From contig JAPORI010000157.1 of NCBI GenBank assembly GCA_026710225.1, forward strand, positions 1 through 5,138: a stretch of DNA of 5,138 bases, given 5' to 3'. This document shows, one piece after another, positions 1 to 5,138 of the stretch. The notes beneath the pieces were generated by a model that was not told the DNA's origin, made no database searches, and worked only from the letters and a program-made list of their open reading frames with translations. The position numbers and the translations under genes were made by a program. How positions within the stretch are numbered: position 1 is the stretch's first letter; the number at the start of each line of letters is the position of its first letter. Source of the stretch: Betaproteobacteria bacterium. GTDB lineage: Bacteria; Pseudomonadota; Gammaproteobacteria; Tethybacterales; Tethybacteraceae.

Positions 1-1770
1 AGCTGGCAACACAGCAAACTGCCGCTCAACTGGATGGCCGCCGGCGACTCCCCGGCGGCCGCCGGTGAACTGGTTACCGCAGTGCGCGCAGTGTGCACAA
101 GTTTCCTGCCCCAATTGGGCATCAGCGTCCCGGTGGGCAAGGATTCGCTTTCGATGCGCAGCAGCTGGCAGCAGGATGGCAAATCATTTTCGGTGCGCGC
201 CCCGCTAACCGTGGTTGCCAGCGCGTTTGCCACGGTAGCCGACGCCGGCGCCACCCTTACCCCGCAGCTTGATCCCGACCCGGACTGTCTGCTGCTGCTG
301 TTGCGTGCCGCCAATCAACGGCGGCTGGGCGGATCGACGCTCGCCCAGGTGTTTGATCTGGACGCAGCCCCAGTGCCGGACATCGATGCGCAATCACTGG
401 CCCGGCTGCTCGATACCATCGCCGCGGCCAGGCGCGAGAAACTGCTAATCGCCTATCACGATCTGAGCGACGGCGGGCTGCTGGCTGCGGCCGCCGAAAT
501 GGCCTTTGCCGGCAACTGCGGAGTGACCCTGGCGTTAGACGCGCGCTGTCAGCCGGAAATGGGTCAAGACGCCGACGGTTGCGAAAACAGCGCCGATGCA
601 TCCAGCCGCGGCGGCATCGAACTGATGCTGCGCGAACTGCTGTGCGAGGAGATCGGGGTGCTGGTGCAAGTCAAGCGCGCCAATGCCGCGCGGATGCTGG
701 AAATCGCTGCCGATGCCGGCATCGACAACCTGTGGCCGCAGACGGTTGGCTGGCCCAACCCCCGGCGGCGGATTGAAGTGCTGCGCAACGAGAAAAAGAT
801 CATCGATTTCGATCTCGACGAGTTGCGCGGCCAGTGGAGTGCAATGGGTGCGGCAATTCGCGCCCAGCGCGACGATCCGGATTGCGCCGCCCAGGAAGCA
901 GCCCGATCGTTTGCCGACGACGGCGGCTTGTTCGTGCGCAACCAACCGCCGGCACCAAAACCGCTGCCGGCGGCGGCAAGTCAGCCGGAAGCAGTGGTGC
1001 TGTGCGAGCAAGGCACCAACAGCCAGATGGAAATGGCCGCCGCCTTGGTCGCCGGCGGCTTTGCGGTGCGCATCCTGTTTACCGGTGAACTGGCCGCCCA
1101 GCCGCAGCTGCTGCAAGGAGTCGCAATGCTCGCCCTGCCCGGCGGCTTTTCCTACGGCGATACCCTCGGTGCCGGACGCGGCCAAGCACAGACCATTTTG
1201 CACAACCGCGCCCTGAGTGCGGCACTGAGTGAATTCTTCGCCCGCAACACGCTCACTCTCGGCGTGTGCAACGGCTGTCAGGTGCTCGCCCAGCTCGGAT
1301 CGCTGTTTGCCCAGCAAGCCCGCTGCCGGCTGCCGCACTTTGTCGCCAATCGATCGCGCCGTTTCGAAGCGCGGCTGAGCATGGTCGAGGTGCTGCCCGG
1401 CCCATCAGTGCTGCTGGCACCGCTAACCGGTGCGATGCTGCCAATCCCGGTGTCCAGCGGCGAGGGGCGACCCGAATTCGTCGCCGCCGATCAAAAAGAC
1501 GGTCTGATCGACGCGATCCCGGCAATGCGTTATGTCGATAACCGCGGCGATCCGACCGAACAACATCCGTTCAATCCGGCCGGCGCGCCGGCCGGGCACT
1601 GCGGCTTTACCACTCCCGACGGAAAGATCACCTTGCTGATGCCGCATCCGGAACGGGCGGTGCGCGCCGGCTGCCTGTCCTGGCGACCCGCATCCTGGCA
1701 AACCGCAACGCCCTGGCAGCAGATGTTCACCGCCGCCGCCTGCTACCTGCGCGATCCGGCGCAACGATGA
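1..1770 (+). CDS. purL: Phosphoribosylformylglycinamidine synthase (FGAM synthase), C-terminal part, 5'-truncated by the window
   Basis: PurL makes FGAM from FGAR, glutamine and ATP, the fourth step of cytosolic de novo purine synthesis. The frame is open from base 1 (SWQHSKLPLNWMAAG matches the SANWMAAAG region of enterobacterial PurL), so the ATG at 34 is internal. About 589 residues are present, a little under half of a ~1290-residue long-type PurL. Codons 1 to about 320 are the second AIR-synthase-like half, with VGKDSLSM (from codon 45) and HDLSDGGLL (from codon 153). From about base 988 comes the class I glutamine amidotransferase domain: CEQGTNS, GGFSYGD, the nucleophile Cys in GVCNGCQ (codon 1267-1269), and His and Glu of MPHPE (1645-1647, 1651-1653). 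The triad is intact, so the enzyme looks functional. Oddities: Ser replaces the usual His in HGEGR (1456-1458), and there is an apparent insertion around 541-620. The stop overlaps the next gene by four bases. Confidence 0.97.
   Translation, partial: SWQHSKLPLNWMAAGDSPAAAGELVTAVRAVCTSFLPQLGISVPVGKDSLSMRSSWQQDGKSFSVRAPLTVVASAFATVADAGATLTPQLDPDPDCLLLLLRAANQRRLGGSTLAQVFDLDAAPVPDIDAQSLARLLDTIAAARREKLLIAYHDLSDGGLLAAAAEMAFAGNCGVTLALDARCQPEMGQDADGCENSADASSRGGIELMLRELLCEEIGVLVQVKRANAARMLEIAADAGIDNLWPQTVGWPNPRRRIEVLRNEKKIIDFDLDELRGQWSAMGAAIRAQRDDPDCAAQEAARSFADDGGLFVRNQPPAPKPLPAAASQPEAVVLCEQGTNSQMEMAAALVAGGFAVRILFTGELAAQPQLLQGVAMLALPGGFSYGDTLGAGRGQAQTILHNRALSAALSEFFARNTLTLGVCNGCQVLAQLGSLFAQQARCRLPHFVANRSRRFEARLSMVEVLPGPSVLLAPLTGAMLPIPVSSGEGRPEFVAADQKDGLIDAIPAMRYVDNRGDPTEQHPFNPAGAPAGHCGFTTPDGKITLLMPHPERAVRAGCLSWRPASWQTATPWQQMFTAAACYLRDPAQR
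1576..1595. repeat. 20-base perfect GC-only palindrome inside purL
   Basis: Bases 1576-1595 are their own reverse complement over all 20 positions and contain a central GGCGCGCC. They encode PAGAPAG in the amidotransferase domain, a duplicated PAG motif, and this coding explains much of the symmetry. No function is claimed; it could form a strong hairpin in the mRNA or be coincidence in GC-rich DNA. Confidence 0.6.
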
Positions 1771-2687
1771 GCGCGAGCGCGGTTTTGACCGCAACCGGGA
1801 TTTGCAAAAGCTACGGGTCGCGCCAGGTGCTGGCCGGAATCGATCTGCAAGTTGCCGCCGGCGAATGCGTCGGACTGCTGGGACCCAACGGCGCCGGCAA
1901 GACCACCTTCCTGCGCATCTGCCTGGGCACCATCGCCGCCGATGCCGGATCGGTGAATGTGTTCGGCCACCAGCTGCCGCAAGCGGCACTGCGCGCCCGC
2001 GCCCAAATCGGCGTGGTGCCCCAGGACAGCTGGCTGGACGCCGACTTCAACTGTCTGGACAATCTGCTCATCTATGCCAGCTACTTCGGGATTGGCCGCA
2101 GTGCCGCCACCGCGCGAGCCGGGCAGCTGCTCGAATTCGCCGGCATCCCGGCGCGCGGGCGCGAACCGGTGCTCAACCTTTCCGGCGGCCTGAAGCGACG
2201 GCTGGCTTTGGCGCGCGCCCTGATCAATGATCCGCAGATGATCTTTCTCGACGAACCGACCACCGCCCTTGATCCGGCCGCCCGCCACCTGATCTGGGAG
2301 CGGCTGCGACGGCTGCGCGCCCAGGGCCGGGCGCTGCTGCTTACCACCCACTTCATGGAAGAGGCCGAGCGGCTGTGCGACCGGGTGCTAATCATCGATG
2401 CCGGCAAGGTGATCGCCGCCGGCAGCCCGGCGGCGTTGATTGACGAACATGTCGAAGCACAAGTGCTGGAAGTTTCCGGTTCCGGATTCGCCGGCTGGCT
2501 GGCCGAGCATCCGCAAGTTTCCGCGCGGGTGGTCGAACTCGGTGACTTGCACTACTGCTATCTGGACGACGGCAGCGAACTGGCCGCGGCGATCGGACAG
2601 GAGGGCAAGTATCCGCTGACCCGCCGGCCGACCGGACTCGAAGATGTCTACCTGCGTCTGACCGGCCACCGGCTGCGCGACAACTAG
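1767..2687 (+). CDS. NodI-family ABC transporter ATP-binding protein
   Basis: This 306-residue protein is the cytoplasmic ATPase of a two-gene ABC-2 exporter. It has all nucleotide-binding motifs: Walker A GPNGAGKTT (39-47), Q-loop Gln86 in VVPQD, signature LSGGLKRR (138-145), Walker B MIFLDEP (158-164), D-loop ALD (167-169) and H-loop His195 in LLTTHFMEEAE. ALINDPQ, ARHLIWERL, THFMEEAERLCDR and ALIDEH closely resemble rhizobial NodI, the ATPase of the lipochitin-oligosaccharide exporter, and the related DrrA-type ATPases. Relatives of NodI and NodJ are known in non-rhizobial proteobacteria, where the substrate is generally not established, so no nodulation role is inferred. The start ATG overlaps the purL stop (ATGA), which suggests translational coupling; I see no good Shine-Dalgarno upstream. 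The permease gene follows after 14 bases. No motif is missing, so it is probably active. Confidence 0.95.
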   Translation: MSASAVLTATGICKSYGSRQVLAGIDLQVAAGECVGLLGPNGAGKTTFLRICLGTIAADAGSVNVFGHQLPQAALRARAQIGVVPQDSWLDADFNCLDNLLIYASYFGIGRSAATARAGQLLEFAGIPARGREPVLNLSGGLKRRLALARALINDPQMIFLDEPTTALDPAARHLIWERLRRLRAQGRALLLTTHFMEEAERLCDRVLIIDAGKVIAAGSPAALIDEHVEAQVLEVSGSGFAGWLAEHPQVSARVVELGDLHYCYLDDGSELAAAIGQEGKYPLTRRPTGLEDVYLRLTGHRLRDN

Positions 2688-2701
2688 GCGGCAGCGAGCT
2701 G

Positions 2702-3487
2702 ATGAGTGTTTCGAAAAAGCCGCCCATCCCGTCGCGGCGCATGTTGCGGGTGGTGCGGCGCAACTGGCTGGTGTGGAAGAAGATGGCCTGGACCTCGATC
2801 ATGACTCATGTCCTGGAACCGGCGATCGCCCTGTTCGGACTCGGACTGGGCATCGGGGCGCTGATTGGTGAAGTCGAGGGCGGCAGCTACATCGTCTTCG
2901 TCGCCAGCGCGATGGCCGCCTATTCGTCGGTGAACTCGGCGAGTTTCGAGGGCCTGTATGCAGCCTTCACCCGGATGCATGTGCAGCGCACCTGGGAATC
3001 GATCCTGTGCGCGCCGATGCAACTGGACGATGTGCTGCTCGCCGAGTGGCTGTGGGCCGGCTGCAAGGCGGTAATGAGTTCGAGCGCGGTGCTGGTGATG
3101 GTGGTCGCGTTCGGCTATGTCGACTGGCGCGGCGCACTGCTGTCGCTGCCGCTGTGCGCGTTGGTCGGGCTGGCGATGGCGGCGCTGGCGCTGTGCGTCA
3201 ACGCGCTCGGCCGCAGCTACGAGTTCTTCTCCTACTTCTTCTCGCTGTTCGTCACCCCGATGATCATGCTGTCCGGATTGTTCTTCCCCCGCTCGATCAT
3301 GCCGGAAGCGTTGCAGGATGCAACCGCCTGGCTGCCGATGACTTTGGCAGTGCAGATTCTGCGCCCAACTGCAACCTTGAGCGCGCAACCCGCCTTGCTG
3401 ATCGCACCGGCCATCGGCCTGGCGGCCTATGCGCTGCTCGGCGTCTGGCTGGCCGCCTGGCTTACCCGCCGCCGGCTGCTTGGTTAG
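2702..3487 (+). CDS. NodJ-family ABC-2 type transporter permease
   Basis: This 261-residue inner-membrane protein is the likely membrane partner of the ATPase immediately upstream. It has a basic cytoplasmic N-terminus (residues 1-30, including RRMLRVVRRNWLVWKK) and about six hydrophobic segments, roughly at 33-54, 63-86, 119-140, 147-168, 176-196 and 231-252, as usual for ABC-2 permeases. LEPAIALFGLGLGIGALIGEV, the following SYIVFVAS and the late segment MIMLSGLFFPRSIMPE resemble NodJ and related ABC-2 exporters. Length is normal for the family. The pair would form a homodimeric permease with two ATPase subunits, exporting an unknown, possibly lipid-linked or glycan, substrate; that part is inference from the family. 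The start at 2702 is followed by an alternative ATG at 2741 (residue 14). The Shine-Dalgarno is weak for 2702, but the basic N-terminus favours the longer form. Confidence 0.93.
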   Translation: MSVSKKPPIPSRRMLRVVRRNWLVWKKMAWTSIMTHVLEPAIALFGLGLGIGALIGEVEGGSYIVFVASAMAAYSSVNSASFEGLYAAFTRMHVQRTWESILCAPMQLDDVLLAEWLWAGCKAVMSSSAVLVMVVAFGYVDWRGALLSLPLCALVGLAMAALALCVNALGRSYEFFSYFFSLFVTPMIMLSGLFFPRSIMPEALQDATAWLPMTLAVQILRPTATLSAQPALLIAPAIGLAAYALLGVWLAAWLTRRRLLG

Positions 3488-3498
3488 CAAAACCGGTC

Positions 3499-3504
3499 TA
3501 GAAT
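3499..3504 (+). promoter_or_regulatory. Possible -10 element ahead of hemJ
   Basis: TAGAAT matches the sigma-70 -10 consensus TATAAT at five of six positions and lies in the only sizeable intergenic gap (3488-3517). Transcription from it would begin near 3511, leaving a leader of under ten bases before the hemJ ATG, with no Shine-Dalgarno. No convincing -35 box is found at 16-18 bases upstream (3476-3481 reads CTGCTT), so this is a weak prediction. Confidence 0.25.
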
Positions 3505-3517
3505 CTCACTCACCACC

Positions 3518-3943
3518 ATGCTGGCCGTCCTGTTTCCGCTGTTGAAGTCGCTGCACATCATCGCAGTGGTGTCCTGGTTTGCCGGCTTGCTCTATCTGCC
3601 CCGCCTGTTCGTCTATCACGCCGAATGCACCGATCAACCGGGCCGGCAGCGCTTCACGATCATGCAGCAGCGCCTCTATCGCCGGATCATGGGTCCGGCG
3701 ATGGCCGCATCGATCCTGTTTGGCTTTTCGATCATGCCCGGCTTCGGCGGCAGCTGGCTGTGGATCAAGCTGGGGCTGGTCGGACTGCTGGTCGCATTTC
3801 ACATCAGCTGCGGGTCATACATCAAGAAGCTCGCCGCCGGCAACAACCACCCGAGCGGGAAATTCTTTCGCTTCTACAACGAGATTCCGACCCTGATTCT
3901 GATCGCGATCGTGCTGCTGGTGGTTTACAAGCCGTCCTGGTGA
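3518..3943 (+). CDS. hemJ: Protoporphyrinogen IX oxidase HemJ (CopD-like membrane protein)
   Basis: HemJ oxidises protoporphyrinogen IX to protoporphyrin IX, the penultimate step of heme synthesis, at the inner membrane; it is the oxidase type common in proteobacteria that lack HemG and HemY. The 141-residue protein has the usual family length and about four membrane segments (roughly 8-30, 57-77, 79-99 and 122-139). Diagnostic stretches are LHIIAVVSWFAGLLYLPRLF (12-31) with the conserved His13, the following YHAE, RLYRRIMGPAM (52-62), WIKLGLV with Lys84, His95, FFRFYNEIPT (116-125) and a C-terminal VVYKP. The conserved His and Lys discussed as important in this family are both present. The ATG at 3518 is preceded by CACTCACCACC with no Shine-Dalgarno, but it gives the standard HemJ N-terminus. 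It sits 30 bases after the permease gene, and its stop shares a base with the next start. Confidence 0.95.
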   Translation: MLAVLFPLLKSLHIIAVVSWFAGLLYLPRLFVYHAECTDQPGRQRFTIMQQRLYRRIMGPAMAASILFGFSIMPGFGGSWLWIKLGLVGLLVAFHISCGSYIKKLAAGNNHPSGKFFRFYNEIPTLILIAIVLLVVYKPSW

Positions 3944-3999
3944 TGCCAATCACCACCGCGCTGGCCGGCACCGCCTTGCTGCTGGCCGCGGCCGCCGCC
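3943..3999 (+). other. Putative signal peptide of the ankyrin protein
   Basis: Residues 1-19 (MPITTALAGTALLLAAAAA) are uncharged and hydrophobic, end in an alanine run, and are followed at once by acidic DECDLESE, the usual change of character at a signal peptidase I site. The absence of any Lys or Arg before the hydrophobic core is atypical and lowers confidence. There is no lipobox with Cys at +1: the first Cys is residue 22. Confidence 0.55.
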
Positions 4000-5138
4000 G
4001 ATGAATGCGATCTTGAATCGGAAGCGTTTTTCCGTCAGGCCGATGCCGCCGAACTGGGCGCCTGTCTGGACTCCGGTGCCGATGCCCAGGCAGAGGCGCT
4101 GTTTGGCTGGACGCCGCTGCACATGGCCGCATCATACAGTTCCGATCCGCAAGTCATTGCGCGGCTGATTAGTGCCGGTGCCAATATCGATGCGCAAAAC
4201 TCCGACGGCTTCACGCCGCTGCACGCAGCCGCCTACGCCAATGCCAATCCGCAAGTGCTGGCCGCGCTGCTGGCCGCCGGTGCGACCGTCGACAGCCGCA
4301 ACCACCAAGACAGCACGCCGCTGCACGCGGCGGCCGCCAATGGCAACGCCGCGCCAATCATCCGGCTGCTGATTAGTGCCGGTGCCGACATCAATGCAAC
4401 AGCGCAAAATTCCTGGACCGCACTGCACATCGCCGCGGCGGCCAATCAGCCGCCGGAGATGATCGAAGTGCTCATTAGTGCCGGAGCCGACCTCAACAGC
4501 CGCGCCGCTGACGGCAGCACGCCGCTGCATTCGGCTGCCTCCGGCAACAACAACCGGCAAGTGCTGGCCCTGATCATTGAGTCCGGCGCCGACATCAACG
4601 CGCTAACCGAGCGCGGCAACAGCCCGCTGCACATCGCCGCGGCCAATGCACCGGGCGCGGCAATCATCGAGCTGCTAATCGAATCCGGCGCCGACATCAA
4701 CGCGGCCAATGCCGCCGGCTTCACCGCGCTGCATTCGGCGGCTGCTTACAGCAGCACCCCGCAAGTGATCGAAATGATCCTGGCCGCCGGTGCCGATATC
4801 GACGCGCGCAACGATCAGGGAGTAAGCCCACTGCATTCGGCCGCCGCGCACAACAGCTTTGCGCAAATCATTGCCGTGCTGATTGCCGCCGGGGCAAAAA
4901 TCGACGGGCGCGATTTGCTCAATGCCACCCCGCTGCATCTGGCCGCCGCCAACAGCGACTCGGCACAGGTTGTCGCGGCACTGATTGAAGCCGGAGCATC
5001 GCTCGACAGTCGCGCTGATGACGGCGCCACCCCGCTGCACTGGGCGGCGGCCCACAATCAAACTCCGCAAGTGCTCGGCGCCTTGCTGCAAGCCGGCGCC
5101 GATGCCCTTGCCACCGACGCCGCCGGCTTCACCGCCTG
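3943..5138 (+). CDS. Probably exported ankyrin-repeat protein, 3'-truncated by the window
   Basis: The frame is open from the ATG at 3943 to the window edge (398 full codons, no stop). Residues 1-19 look like a signal peptide with a hydrophobic ALAGTALLLAAAAA core and a plausible A-x-A cleavage before Asp20, though the n-region lacks a basic residue. Residues 22-56 form an N-terminal cap (EAFFRQADAAELGACLDSGAD) with the protein's only two cysteines, Cys22 and Cys41. From Thr57 come ten complete ankyrin repeats of exactly 34 residues, each starting T/S-P/A-L-H and carrying a later x-G-A-x-I/V/L-D/N motif; an eleventh begins at the edge. Ankyrin repeats bind proteins, so a periplasmic or extracytoplasmic scaffold is likely; the partner is unknown. 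The start overlaps the hemJ stop by one base (TGATG), which suggests translational coupling. An in-frame GTG at 3940 would add only one residue. Without the signal peptide it would be a cytosolic scaffold instead. Confidence 0.9.
   Translation, partial: MPITTALAGTALLLAAAAADECDLESEAFFRQADAAELGACLDSGADAQAEALFGWTPLHMAASYSSDPQVIARLISAGANIDAQNSDGFTPLHAAAYANANPQVLAALLAAGATVDSRNHQDSTPLHAAAANGNAAPIIRLLISAGADINATAQNSWTALHIAAAANQPPEMIEVLISAGADLNSRAADGSTPLHSAASGNNNRQVLALIIESGADINALTERGNSPLHIAAANAPGAAIIELLIESGADINAANAAGFTALHSAAAYSSTPQVIEMILAAGADIDARNDQGVSPLHSAAAHNSFAQIIAVLIAAGAKIDGRDLLNATPLHLAAANSDSAQVVAALIEAGASLDSRADDGATPLHWAAAHNQTPQVLGALLQAGADALATDAAGFTA
4111..5138 (+). repeat. Tandem ankyrin-coding repeats with exact 102-base period
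   Basis: The codon for the first residue of the T/S-P/A-L-H motif falls at 4111, 4213, 4315, 4417, 4519, 4621, 4723, 4825, 4927, 5029 and 5131: every step is 102 bases, with no insertion or deletion. Most units have diverged, but some share exact blocks: 21 bases at 4582-4602 and 4684-4704 (one period apart), 18 bases at 4165-4182 and 4369-4386 (two periods), and 17 bases at 4711-4727 and 5119-5135 (four periods). This fits growth by in-frame duplication followed by divergence under selection. Confidence 0.93.

Noticed and set aside
36..60. Hairpin with a 9-base stem (36-44 with 52-60) and a 7-base loop
   Set aside because: It lies in the conserved PurL coding region (AAGDSPAA), is made of GCC/GGC codons and has no T-run, so it is best explained by composition.
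683..1216. A + strand open frame of 177 codons within purL
   Set aside because: It is an alternative reading of the purL region with a Cys/Arg/Pro-rich product and no domain; the purL frame is conserved throughout.
535..1338. Minus-strand open frame of 267 codons opposite purL
   Set aside because: The + strand protein is unmistakable PurL across this range; the antisense product shows no recognisable domain.
2684..3490. Long minus-strand open frame of 268 codons opposite the permease gene
   Set aside because: It mirrors the permease gene almost exactly. Its product is Gln/His/Arg-rich with no membrane or domain pattern, as expected of an antisense shadow in GC-rich coding DNA.
3471..3497. 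Possible terminator after the permease gene
   Set aside because: Only a 4-base stem (GGTT/AACC) forms and no T-tract follows; hemJ starts 30 bases later.
4132..4560. Minus-strand open frame with repeated GTGTN/RRMQR-like units
   Set aside because: Its repetitiveness is simply the reverse of the ankyrin repeats on the + strand, which have clear TPLH and GAD motifs.
4111..5138. Regular 102-base spacing considered as a CRISPR array or DNA satellite
   Set aside because: Units are diverged, contiguous, in one open frame and encode ankyrin motifs; there are no identical short repeats with unique spacers.

Overview
The window reads as a piece of a GC-rich proteobacterial chromosome, most likely gamma- or betaproteobacterial. 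The main reason is that purL is the long single-chain form, with the FGAM synthase core and the glutamine amidotransferase domain fused. The NodI/NodJ-like transporter pair and HemJ are also proteobacterial in flavour. This placement rests on protein resemblance only; no rRNA or tRNA is present.

Layout: all five genes lie on the + strand and are packed tightly. (1) 1-1770 is the C-terminal 589 codons of purL; its 5' part lies outside the window. (2) 1767-2687 is a NodI-type ABC ATPase, overlapping purL by 4 bases (ATGA). (3) 2702-3487 is its NodJ-type ABC-2 permease, 14 bases downstream. (4) 3518-3943 is hemJ (protoporphyrinogen IX oxidase), after a 30-base gap. (5) 3943-5138 is an ankyrin-repeat protein whose ATG shares one base with the hemJ stop; it runs off the right edge. 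No stretch of 300 bases lacks a gene.

The spacing suggests one co-transcribed, translationally coupled unit, possibly with an extra promoter just before hemJ. The functions are not an obvious pathway: purine biosynthesis, a two-gene exporter of unknown substrate, late heme synthesis, and a probably exported ankyrin scaffold.

The most unusual element is the ankyrin gene. It holds ten complete repeats of exactly 34 residues (102 bases each, no indels), where the canonical ankyrin repeat is 33. The extra residue sits in the turn between the two helices. The protein has a signal-peptide-like N-terminus and only two cysteines, both in the N-terminal cap. I did not find a clearly new multi-gene system; the best candidates for follow-up are the hemJ-ankyrin pairing and the NodIJ-like pair without visible nodulation genes.
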